Source of the DNA: Methylophilaceae bacterium
GTDB taxonomy: Bacteria > Pseudomonadota > Gammaproteobacteria > Burkholderiales > Methylophilaceae
Assembly: GCA_025362115.1 (NCBI GenBank)
Contig: JANYIK010000065.1
Span: 1-12,024 of the forward strand
Reading direction: 5' to 3'
DNA length: 12,024 nucleotides
In this document: positions 6,099 through 12,024 of the stretch, one piece after another
How positions within the stretch are numbered: position 1 is the first letter of the stretch
Layout: each line of letters starts with the position of its first letter
Notes under the pieces: model-generated
Database searches by the model: none
What the model was told of the DNA's origin: nothing
What the model saw: only the letters and a program-made list of their open reading frames with translations
Made by a program: the position numbers and the translations under genes

Positions 6099-7136
6099 TT
6101 AGGAACTTGAATTTTCAAAGGTACCCTTATATTGCTCTAAATGATCCATGATGGCGTAGACCAGCGATTGGCAACCTTCGCCACTGATGGCGGAGATACA
6201 AAAACACGGCGCATCCCAGCCAAATTTTTTCAGAAAATCCACGCGCCGCTGGTCGCGCTCATCTTCTGGTACTACGTCAAATTTATTCAAAATCAGCCAG
6301 CGAGGCTTATTGTATAAGCCTTCGTCGTATTTTCTCAACTCTTCGGCAATCGCACGCGCCTCTTGCACCGGGTCAACATTTTCATCAAACGGCGCGATGT
6401 CCACGATGTGCAACAGCAAGCTGGTACGCGACAAGTGGCGCAAAAACTGATGTCCTAGCCCTGCACCTTCAGCCGCGCCCTCAATCAAACCAGGGACATC
6501 GGCAATCACAAAACTGCGATTGGTGTCCACGCGTACCACGCCCAGATTGGGATGCAGCGTAGTGAACGGATAATCTGCCACCTTGGGTTTAGCCGCAGAA
6601 ACCGAGCGTATAAAAGTAGATTTCCCCGCGTTTGGCATGCCCAGCAGACCTACATCTGCCAGTACTTTGAGCTCTAAATACAGGTCTAACTGTTCACCTT
6701 CCTCACCATTCGTAGTTTGGCGTGGCGCACGATTGGTGCTGGATTTGAAGTGGATATTACCCAAGCCGCCCGCGCCGCCTTTGGCCAACAAAGTCTTTTG
6801 GTCATGCCCGGCCAAGTCAGCAATGACTTGCCCCGTGGCCTTGTCAGTAATCACCGTACCCACCGGCACGCGTAGCAACATGTCTTCGCCACCTTTGCCG
6901 TAGCAATCCGCACTGCGTCCATTCTCGCCACGTTCAGCGCGAAATACTCGAGTGTAGCGATAGTCAACCAGCGTATTCAGATTGCGATCCGCTTGCACAA
7001 AGATAGAACCGCCGCGACCGCCGTCGCCGCCGCTAGGGCCGCCGTCCGGTTCGTATTTTTCACGCCGAAAAGTCGCCGCGCCGTTGCCGCCGTCGCCTGC
7101 GTAGACCTTAATGCTGGCTTCATCAATAAACTTCAT
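6099..7136 (-). CDS. obgE: Obg family GTPase, 50S ribosome assembly factor
   Basis: ObgE (CgtA) is an essential GTPase that binds the large ribosomal subunit and links its assembly to nutrient state. The 345-residue protein has the Gly-rich Obg domain at residues 1-158 (for example GDGGNGA, GGPSGGDGGRGG, GGAGGLGN) and the G domain after it: G1 GMPNAGKST (166-174), switch FTT (191-193), G3 DVPG (213-216), G4 NKFD (284-287) and G5 SAIS (315-318). It lacks the C-terminal OCT domain of Gram-positive Obg and ends in a short acidic/Ser tail. Its position after rplU-rpmA is the classic arrangement, but here a strong terminator lies between rpmA and obgE. Initiation context is unusual: the ATG and its weak GAG site lie in the second copy of a 23-bp tandem duplication. 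The ATG at 7136 is chosen because it gives the conserved MKFIDEA N-terminus. Confidence 0.97.
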   Translation of the reverse strand: MKFIDEASIKVYAGDGGNGAATFRREKYEPDGGPSGGDGGRGGSIFVQADRNLNTLVDYRYTRVFRAERGENGRSADCYGKGGEDMLLRVPVGTVITDKATGQVIADLAGHDQKTLLAKGGAGGLGNIHFKSSTNRAPRQTTNGEEGEQLDLYLELKVLADVGLLGMPNAGKSTFIRSVSAAKPKVADYPFTTLHPNLGVVRVDTNRSFVIADVPGLIEGAAEGAGLGHQFLRHLSRTSLLLHIVDIAPFDENVDPVQEARAIAEELRKYDEGLYNKPRWLILNKFDVVPEDERDQRRVDFLKKFGWDAPCFCISAISGEGCQSLVYAIMDHLEQYKGTFENSSS

Positions 7137-7171
7137 GATGTCTCATTTATAAATTTCATAATTTCTCACTT
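7126..7171 (-). repeat. 23-bp imperfect tandem duplication of the obgE translation start
   Basis: Reading the - strand, 7171-7149 and 7148-7126 are adjacent 23-base units identical at 19 positions. Each contains TGAGA, six or so bases, then ATGAA(A/G)TTTAT. The downstream unit holds the real obgE ATG (7136). The upstream unit holds a second ATG at 7159 with the same spacing to its GAG site. Because 23 is not a multiple of three, the two starts are in different frames. Confidence 0.8.
7133..7159 (-). other. 8-codon mini-ORF overlapping the obgE start (decoy start)
   Basis: The duplicated ATG at 7159 opens a frame reading MKFINETS, then TGA at 7135-7133, which overlaps the obgE ATG as ATGA. 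The peptide copies the genuine obgE N-terminus MKFIDEAS at six of eight residues. If transcribed, ribosomes could start at either ATG, and termination at the overlap could re-initiate on obgE. Whether the transcript begins upstream of this ATG is unknown: AT-rich boxes such as TATAAA (7146-7151, - strand) could instead place a promoter here. Confidence 0.35.
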
Positions 7172-7180
7172 ACCACAAAC

Positions 7181-7211
7181 AAAAAAGCCTCGCTGCAATG
7201 GCGAGGCTTTT
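7181..7211 (-). terminator. Rho-independent terminator of rplU-rpmA
   Basis: An 11-bp perfect stem (7183-7193 with 7201-7211) and a 7-base loop are followed on the - strand by a run of six T (7186-7181). It begins 21 bases after the rpmA stop codon. The stem core is GCCTCGC/GCGAGGC. It should end most rplU-rpmA transcripts, so obgE expression would depend on read-through or on a promoter in the 44 bases before its start. Confidence 0.9.
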
Positions 7212-7232
7212 GAGTACTAAGGCTGCAAAGCG

Positions 7233-7490
7233 TTACGCCGGAACAATGCTCACAACGGTTTGTTGCAACGGGCCCTTAACGCGGAACGCTACCTTGCCAT
7301 CAATCTTGGCAAACAGGGTGTGATCCTTGCCCATGCCTACGTTTTCACCAGCGTGCATCTGCGTGCCGCGCTGACGAATAATGATGCTACCGGCAGAAAC
7401 CAGTTGGTCTCCGAATGCTTTCACGCCCAAGCGCTGGGAATGTGAATCGCGACCGTTGCGGGAACTCCCGCCTGCTTTTTTGTGTGCCAT
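7233..7490 (-). CDS. rpmA: 50S ribosomal protein L27
   Basis: L27 is a small basic protein of the large ribosomal subunit whose N-terminal tail reaches toward the peptidyl-transferase centre. The 85-residue product begins MAHKKAGGSSRNGRDS, the highly conserved L27 N-terminus without the cleaved extension seen in Firmicutes, and continues with QRLGVK, IIRQRGTQMHAGENVGMGKDHTLFA and GKVAF, all family hallmarks. Length matches E. coli L27 (85). An AGGGG sits seven bases before the ATG and abuts the rplU stop 11 bases upstream, so the two are one operon. A strong intrinsic terminator follows. Confidence 0.98.
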   Translation of the reverse strand: MAHKKAGGSSRNGRDSHSQRLGVKAFGDQLVSAGSIIIRQRGTQMHAGENVGMGKDHTLFAKIDGKVAFRVKGPLQQTVVSIVPA

Positions 7491-7501
7491 GTTTTAACCC
7501 C

Positions 7502-7816
7502 TTATTTCGCGGCGATCTTGTCTATTTGAATTTCGGTGTAGTCTTGGCGATGGCCTTGCGTTTTGCGATAGTGCTTACGGCGGCGCATTTTGAATATCAT
7601 TACCTTGTCACCACGGCCATGCGAAACTACGGTCGCGTTGACCGAAGCGCCTTTTACCAAAGGCGCGCCGATGGTGATTTTGTCGCCATCAGCCAGCATC
7701 AATACTTGGTCAATCGTTACCGCGCTGCCGACTTCGCCGACCAGCTTTTCTACCTTGAGTTTTTCACCTGCGGCGACTTTATATTGCTTGCCACCGGTTT
7801 TAATCACTGCGTACAT
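7502..7816 (-). CDS. rplU: 50S ribosomal protein L21
   Basis: L21 is a 23S rRNA-binding protein of the large subunit. The 104-residue product starts MYAVIKTGGKQYKV, the family signature, and contains FKMRRRKHYRKTQGHRQDYTEIQI, the conserved basic C-terminal RNA-binding segment. Length matches E. coli L21 (103). GGAG lies six bases before the ATG. It is the first gene of rplU-rpmA, with a strong promoter at 7885-7913 and a leader of about 60 bases, and is divergent from ispB. Confidence 0.98.
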   Translation of the reverse strand: MYAVIKTGGKQYKVAAGEKLKVEKLVGEVGSAVTIDQVLMLADGDKITIGAPLVKGASVNATVVSHGRGDKVMIFKMRRRKHYRKTQGHRQDYTEIQIDKIAAK

Positions 7817-7884
7817 AATATGCTCCGCTGCGTGCCTTAAAATCTAAAGAATAATGATAAGACACATTGAAAAAAGAATCGCGG

Positions 7885-7913
7885 ATTATACGGGGGCAAT
7901 CCGCCAAGGTCAA
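7885..7913 (-). promoter_or_regulatory. Strong sigma70-type promoter of rplU-rpmA
   Basis: On the - strand, TTGACC (7913-7908) and a perfect TATAAT (7890-7885) are separated by exactly 17 bases. Transcription would start near 7878, about 60 bases before the rplU ATG. A 7-bp perfect inverted repeat, GCGGATT (7881-7887) with AATCCGC (7898-7904), straddles the -10 box and spacer and could be an operator or chance. Confidence 0.85.
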
Positions 7914-7935
7914 CCAAAATTGAGGCTTTTGGCTG

Positions 7936-7944
7936 TGTTAGAAT
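7936..7944 (+). promoter_or_regulatory. Candidate extended -10 promoter for ispB
   Basis: TGT directly precedes TAGAAT (7939-7944), giving a TGn extended -10 element 30 bases before the ispB start. No good -35 lies 16-18 bases upstream, which an extended -10 can tolerate. It is divergent from the rplU promoter in the 158-base gap between the two genes. Confidence 0.35.
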
Positions 7945-7974
7945 TCTAGCCTTAGTGATTTCAAAAAGTAAGCC

Positions 7975-8943
7975 GTGTCTCCCGACTTTATTCAATCTTG
8001 CATCGCTGATGATATGCGCTTAGTAGATGCAGAAATACGCTCACATTTACAATCCGAAGTGGTGCTGGTCAATCAGGTTGCAGAGTATATCATTGGCAGT
8101 GGCGGCAAGCGCCTACGTCCGTCATTAGTATTGCTTGCCGGCGGCACATGCGGCCAGATTAGCCCACGGCATCATATCCTCGCTGCGGTAATTGAATTCA
8201 TCCACACCGCCACTTTGCTGCACGACGACGTGGTAGACGAATCCGGCATGCGGCGCGGACAAGCTACTGCCAATACCTTATTTGGCAACGCCGCCAGCGT
8301 GCTAGTGGGCGATTTTATCTATTCGCGCGCGTTTCAAATGATGGTAGGCCTACAAAATATGCGCATCTTGCATATTTTGGCTGACGCTACCAACATCATC
8401 GCTGAAGGTGAAGTGTTGCAACTGCTCAACTGCCACGATGCGAATGTGACAGAAGAAACCTACCTTAAAGTCATCCACTACAAAACTGCAAAACTGTTTG
8501 AAGCTGCCACTCGCGTAGGAGCCATGTTGTGCAACGCTTCTGCGAAAGATGAAGAAGCTATGAGCATCTATGGTACACACCTCGGTGCCGCTTTTCAGTT
8601 GATAGACGATGTGCTGGATTTTTCTGGTGATGCTAGCGAGATAGGCAAAAATCTGGGCGACGACTTGGCTGAAGGTAAACCCACATTGCCACTGCTCTAT
8701 GCCATGCGCCACGGTAGTGAAGCACAAGCAAAACAAATTCGAGATGCCATAGAACATGGTGGACTCGACAGCCTGGATGACATTATCACTGTGATCCGCA
8801 ACTCTGCAGCCTTAGACTATGTGCGCGGTTTGGCAAGGCAAGAAGCTAATGCCGCCTGCACTGCCATTTCACATTTCCCCGATTCAAACTATAAAACTGC
8901 ACTACTACAATTAGCCTCGTTCGCCGTTGACCGCACTCACTAG
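7975..8943 (+). CDS. ispB: Long-chain trans-polyprenyl (octaprenyl-type) diphosphate synthase
   Basis: IspB extends farnesyl diphosphate with isopentenyl diphosphate to the long isoprenoid side chain of ubiquinone. The 322-residue all-helical enzyme shows GSGGKRLRP (41-49), the first Asp-rich motif DDVVDE (84-89), the second Asp-rich motif DDVLD (211-215) and GKNLGDDLAEGKPTLPLL (224-241). The residue five before the first motif is Ala79, a small side chain consistent with a long-chain product; exact length cannot be read from sequence. The start is GTG at 7975, which gives the N-terminal length usual in betaproteobacterial homologues, but its ribosome site is weak; ATG at codon 14 is the alternative. 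It is divergent from rplU and an ABC exporter gene starts 11 bases after its stop, so the two probably form an operon. Confidence 0.95.
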   Translation: MSPDFIQSCIADDMRLVDAEIRSHLQSEVVLVNQVAEYIIGSGGKRLRPSLVLLAGGTCGQISPRHHILAAVIEFIHTATLLHDDVVDESGMRRGQATANTLFGNAASVLVGDFIYSRAFQMMVGLQNMRILHILADATNIIAEGEVLQLLNCHDANVTEETYLKVIHYKTAKLFEAATRVGAMLCNASAKDEEAMSIYGTHLGAAFQLIDDVLDFSGDASEIGKNLGDDLAEGKPTLPLLYAMRHGSEAQAKQIRDAIEHGGLDSLDDIITVIRNSAALDYVRGLARQEANAACTAISHFPDSNYKTALLQLASFAVDRTH

Positions 8944-8954
8944 AGGTATCTTCA

Positions 8955-10808
8955 ATGTACGGCTGGTTTGAAAAACTTCTAAGCTGTTTCCCCGATGCCA
9001 CGCCATCCACACCGCCACGACAGTTTTGGGCATTCGCTTGGTCGTGCACGCAAGGGCTGCGCGGTTTCATGCTGGGTATGACCCTGCTTACCTCCGTCAT
9101 AGGCGCGTTTGAAGCCTTGCTGTTTGCCATGATGGGGCGCGTGGTGGATTGGCTGAGCCGACTTTCCCCTGAATTACTGTGGTCACAAGAGCGCTCCCAC
9201 TTGCTGATATTAGCCGCAATCCTGATAGGCAGCATTGTGTTAGTTGCCTTGCAATCCATTCTTAAACACCAAGTACTGGCGGGGCATTTTCCCATGCGCA
9301 TGCGCTGGAATTTTCACCGTTTGATGCTGGGTCAGAGCATGGCCTTCTATCAGGACGAATTTGCAGGAAGAGTGGCTGCCAAAGTCATGCAAACCGCACT
9401 GGCGGTACGCGACATGTGGTTCATCTTGGCTGACATTCTGGTGTTCGTGGTGATCTACGTGGTCACCCTGCTCGCCGTGGCCGACCACTTCAATCCTTGG
9501 CTGATGCTGCCGTTTTTCTGCTGGCTGACGCTCTACATTGCCGCGCTGTCTTATTTCATCCCGCGCTTGAGTAAAGTGTCACAGGCTCAGGCCGACGCTC
9601 GCTCCATTATGACCGGCCGCATTACAGATGCCTATACCAATATCGCCACCGTCAAACTATTCTCCCATGCTGGTCGCGAAGCGGCTTACGCCAAATCGGC
9701 GATGGAAGAGTTTATTCAAGCAGTGCATAAACAAATGCGCCTGGTGACCAGCGTGGAAATCCTCAACCACGTACTCATCATGTTCCTACTATTGGGCATC
9801 ATGAGCGTTTCTCTGTGGCTGTGGTCACACCACCAAGTCAGCGTGGGTGGGGTAGCCGCCGTTACCGCCATGGCGCTTCGCCTGCACGGTATGTCGCATT
9901 GGGTAATGTGGGAAATGACATCGCTATTTGAACAAGTGGGCACGGTGCAGGATGGCATCAACACCTTGTCAACTCCGCATATGGTCAATGATGCAGAACA
10001 AGCAGAAACTCTCAATGTACAAAGGGGTGAAATCCACTTTGATCATGTCGATTTTTCCTATGGCGGTAAGTACAAGGTACTAGACCAGTTCTCTCTAATC
10101 ATCAAACCTGGCGAAAAAGTCGGGCTGGTCGGGCGCTCTGGAGCTGGAAAATCAACGATAGTAAATCTGTTACTGCGTTTTTACGACGTAGAATCCGGCA
10201 GCATCAAGATTGATGATCAGAATATTGCGCAGGTCACCCAAAATAGCCTGCGAGCCAATATAGGCATGGTAACGCAAGATACTTCCTTGCTACATCGTTC
10301 GGTCAGCGAGAACATTTTGTATGGTCGCCCTGAGGCTACTGAAGATGAAATGATCTGTGCTGCCAAGCGTGCCGAGGCGGATGAGTTTATCCAACAACTA
10401 CGTGACCCCAAAGGCAGAGTCACCTACGATGCCCATGTTGGTGAACGTGGAGTGAAGCTCTCTGGCGGTCAGAGACAACGTATCGCCATTGCCCGCGTGA
10501 TGCTAAAAAATGCGCCTATTTTGTTATTGGATGAGGCTACCAGCGCACTGGATTCCGAGGTCGAAGCCGCTATCCAAAGCAGCCTCTACAAACTCATGGA
10601 AGGCAAAACCGTAGTTGCAATTGCCCATCGCCTCTCCACCATCGCCGCGATGGATAGGCTTATTGTGTTAGATGAGGGGAAAATTGTCGAACAGGGGAGT
10701 CACCAATCGTTACTCAATAGCGGCGGACTTTATGCCAAGCTGTGGGCGCATCAAAGTGGTGGATTCCTGCGTGATGACATTGATAGTGAAATAGGCATCA
10801 CCACATAG
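8955..10808 (+). CDS. ABC exporter half-transporter (fused membrane and ATPase domains), substrate unknown
   Basis: A 617-residue MsbA/exporter-type protein expected to dimerise in the inner membrane. About six hydrophobic segments lie near residues 37-60, 82-102, 155-176, 181-203, 268-290 and 296-320. The nucleotide-binding domain covers about 357-600: Walker A GRSGAGKST (393-401), Q-loop Gln441, signature LSGGQ (502-506), Walker B ILLLDE (522-527), D-loop SALD (530-533) and switch His558. All catalytic residues are present, so it should be active. The start is supported by GAGG eight bases before the ATG at 8955, just after the ispB stop. It has an N-terminal extension of about 30 residues before the first segment and a Trp-rich, His-containing membrane part (for example SHWVMWEM). 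It is not obviously MsbA, HlyB or a peptidase-containing bacteriocin exporter. It converges with a glycosyltransferase gene, seven bases apart. Confidence 0.93.
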   Translation: MYGWFEKLLSCFPDATPSTPPRQFWAFAWSCTQGLRGFMLGMTLLTSVIGAFEALLFAMMGRVVDWLSRLSPELLWSQERSHLLILAAILIGSIVLVALQSILKHQVLAGHFPMRMRWNFHRLMLGQSMAFYQDEFAGRVAAKVMQTALAVRDMWFILADILVFVVIYVVTLLAVADHFNPWLMLPFFCWLTLYIAALSYFIPRLSKVSQAQADARSIMTGRITDAYTNIATVKLFSHAGREAAYAKSAMEEFIQAVHKQMRLVTSVEILNHVLIMFLLLGIMSVSLWLWSHHQVSVGGVAAVTAMALRLHGMSHWVMWEMTSLFEQVGTVQDGINTLSTPHMVNDAEQAETLNVQRGEIHFDHVDFSYGGKYKVLDQFSLIIKPGEKVGLVGRSGAGKSTIVNLLLRFYDVESGSIKIDDQNIAQVTQNSLRANIGMVTQDTSLLHRSVSENILYGRPEATEDEMICAAKRAEADEFIQQLRDPKGRVTYDAHVGERGVKLSGGQRQRIAIARVMLKNAPILLLDEATSALDSEVEAAIQSSLYKLMEGKTVVAIAHRLSTIAAMDRLIVLDEGKIVEQGSHQSLLNSGGLYAKLWAHQSGGFLRDDIDSEIGITT

Positions 10809-10815
10809 AATGCTT

Positions 10816-11877
10816 TCATGACTGAGAGTATTCTGGCTGGAACTTCCCTATTAATTGCTGCGCTTTTTGTACCACCGCCGCGACAGATATTTTGTGTATA
10901 GAAGAAACATTGGCCTCACCTCTATTTTCATTGGGAAATACTGCAAATATGTTCCGACCTTCATCAGCAAGGCGGTAGGTGTCAATCTTTTTGTAAGTCA
11001 TGCCGAAAAGTCCGATTGACGGAGTTCCCACTGCGGCTGAAATATGCAGCATGCCGGAATCATTCCCAACATAAAGATGACATGCTTTGAGCAATGCACT
11101 CACTTCGCAGATTGGGAATGAAACGATATTGACGACTGATGGTGAAGCAATAGAGCTTTTGACTTGGCTTACCATTAATTCCTCTGAGGCACCGCCTAGC
11201 AAGAAAATAGTGCCTCCCCATTGCCCTATCATATTGTTGGCGAAACTAGCAAAGTTCTCACTCCCCCATTGCCGCCTTGAGTCTGTAGCGCCAACTCCAA
11301 GCGCGATCCACGGCTTTGGGTAATCCTTAAAGCGATTCTCAATCTGCGTTATAAACTCGCTGGGAACGACAATTTTCGGCGGCGCTTCTTCTGCCAATAG
11401 ACCATTTAGCTTTAGGTAACTAACGGCCTGATCTATAGGATGGAGTTTGCGGCTATCATTTGGTAAATATTTTCCGCTGTTCACAAACCAGCGCTGCCAT
11501 CCGAATCCGTAACCCCATCTTTCAGGAATACCAGCTAGAAAAGCTACTAAAGCCCAATGATAGCTTTTGTGCAGAATCCATACGCGCCCATAATTTAAAG
11601 AACGTAATTTTTTTGCAAGCTTTAAAATTTCCAGAAACTTGCTCTTCCCAACAAGCACATCGTCTAACCAAAGCACATCAGATACATATTCCTCATGAGC
11701 AAAAAGTTGATCTGCCATTGAACGCTTTATCGTCAACACATCGACTTTTTTGGATTCTTCAAATTTGGATATAGCTTGTATAAATGGAAGATGCCAGACC
11801 ATATCACCAATGCCTGGAAGAGGCTGGATAATTAGGGTTCGTTGAGGTGGTAAAGTGCTTGAGTGGTGCAATTTCAT
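10816..11877 (-). CDS. Glycosyltransferase family 9 (heptosyltransferase-like)
   Basis: A 353-residue GT-B enzyme of the ADP-heptose:LPS heptosyltransferase family, which adds heptose or a related sugar to lipopolysaccharide core or another surface glycan. N-terminal Rossmann half: LIIQPLPGIGDMVWHLPFIQAI, with the conserved acidic Asp25. C-terminal half: IALGVGATDSRRQW (191-204) and the nucleotide-sugar-binding GNDSGMLHISAAVGTPSIGLFG (271-292), interrupted here only in this text. The exact sugar and acceptor are not determinable. GC is about 44% by my count of 10861-11880, below the other genes examined, suggesting separate ancestry. No Shine-Dalgarno precedes the ATG; a TAAAAT at 11889-11884 (- strand) could place transcription start at the start codon, so leaderless translation is possible. 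It lies just downstream of an rRNA operon terminator and ends seven bases from the convergent ABC gene. Confidence 0.87.
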   Translation of the reverse strand: MKLHHSSTLPPQRTLIIQPLPGIGDMVWHLPFIQAISKFEESKKVDVLTIKRSMADQLFAHEEYVSDVLWLDDVLVGKSKFLEILKLAKKLRSLNYGRVWILHKSYHWALVAFLAGIPERWGYGFGWQRWFVNSGKYLPNDSRKLHPIDQAVSYLKLNGLLAEEAPPKIVVPSEFITQIENRFKDYPKPWIALGVGATDSRRQWGSENFASFANNMIGQWGGTIFLLGGASEELMVSQVKSSIASPSVVNIVSFPICEVSALLKACHLYVGNDSGMLHISAAVGTPSIGLFGMTYKKIDTYRLADEGRNIFAVFPNENRGEANVSSIHKISVAAVVQKAQQLIGKFQPEYSQS

Positions 11878-11912
11878 GAATCGATTTTACCCCAACCCAT
11901 AGCCCACAAAGT

Positions 11913-11959
11913 ACAAAGTAAAACACCCAACCTTGTTGGGGTTGGGTGTTTTACTTTGT
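11913..11959 (-). terminator. Terminator of the rRNA operon: 20-bp perfect hairpin
   Basis: A perfect 20-bp stem pairs 11913-11932 with 11940-11959 around a 7-base loop (11933-11939). Read on the - strand it follows the end of 5S rRNA by only a few bases, and the lower arm carries the T-rich stretch TTTTACTTTGT. The upper GC-rich part (CCCAACC/GGTTGGG) plus that T-rich tract is a standard intrinsic terminator. Because the T-rich arm is mirrored by an A-rich arm, it should also work on the + strand. Confidence 0.88.
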
Positions 11960-11962
11960 TAG

Positions 11963-12024
11963 GAGTCTGGCAGTGACCTACTTTCGCAAGCGAAGAGCTT
12001 ACTATCATCGGCGCATGGTCGTTT
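11963..12024 (-). rRNA. rrf: 5S ribosomal RNA, 3' half, cut by window edge
   Basis: The - strand reads CGCCGATGATAGT, then AAAGTAGGTCACTGCCAGAC, the conserved 3' half of bacterial 5S rRNA; the closing stem strand CTGCCAG is at 11967-11973. By comparison with E. coli the mature 3' end falls near 11963, within a base or two. Sixty-two of about 115-120 bases are present. The rest of the rRNA operon should lie to the right of the window, transcribed toward this end. Confidence 0.93.

Noticed and set aside
8955..10808. Apparent GC drop from the membrane part (about 55% in sampled lines) to the ATPase part (about 49%) of the ABC gene, suggesting a mosaic
   Set aside because: The difference is modest, varies line to line, and all domain motifs are continuous; no support for recombination.
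1..12024. CRISPR array, insertion sequence, prophage or toxin-antitoxin module
   Set aside because: No regularly spaced repeats, transposase or integrase motifs, or short paired toxin/antitoxin-like genes were found.

Overview
The window looks like a core chromosomal segment of a betaproteobacterium, probably in or near the Nitrosomonadales (Gallionella/Sideroxydans-like). This is inferred from the layout of ispB divergent from rplU-rpmA-obgE-proB, from protein character and from moderate base composition; no database search was possible. Twelve protein genes (one cut by the left edge), half of a 5S rRNA gene and several regulatory or repeat signals can be supported.

Left block (1-3213, + strand): the C-terminal part of an SGNH-type arylesterase/acyltransferase resembling Mycobacterium smegmatis MsAcT, a VIT1/CCC1-type Fe/Mn membrane transporter, a ferritin-like diiron-fold protein, and an aminoglycoside-phosphotransferase-fold kinase whose start overlaps the ferritin-like gene. 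Transporter plus ferritin-like protein suggests metal handling; the role of the kinase is unknown.

Middle block (3210-7816, - strand): read leftwards this is rplU-rpmA (ribosomal proteins L21, L27), a strong intrinsic terminator, then obgE (ribosome-assembly GTPase), proB (glutamate 5-kinase) and purE-purK (the two-step carboxylation of aminoimidazole ribonucleotide in purine synthesis). The block converges on the kinase gene with overlapping stop codons. It has two odd junctions. The translation start of obgE lies in a 23-bp imperfect tandem duplication that creates a decoy start and an 8-codon mini-ORF. The obgE-proB spacer holds an inverted-repeat segment and a 12-codon mini-ORF with a good ribosome binding site.

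Right block (7975-10808, + strand): ispB (long-chain polyprenyl diphosphate synthase for the quinone side chain) divergent from rplU, followed 11 bases later by an ABC exporter half-transporter. Converging on it from the right is a family 9 glycosyltransferase gene of about 44% GC (hand count), then a 20-bp perfect hairpin that ends an rRNA operon, and the 3' half of 5S rRNA running off the right edge on the - strand.

I see no CRISPR array, insertion sequence, phage gene or tRNA, and no convincing new multi-gene system. The most unusual observations are the obgE start duplication and the obgE-proB spacer.
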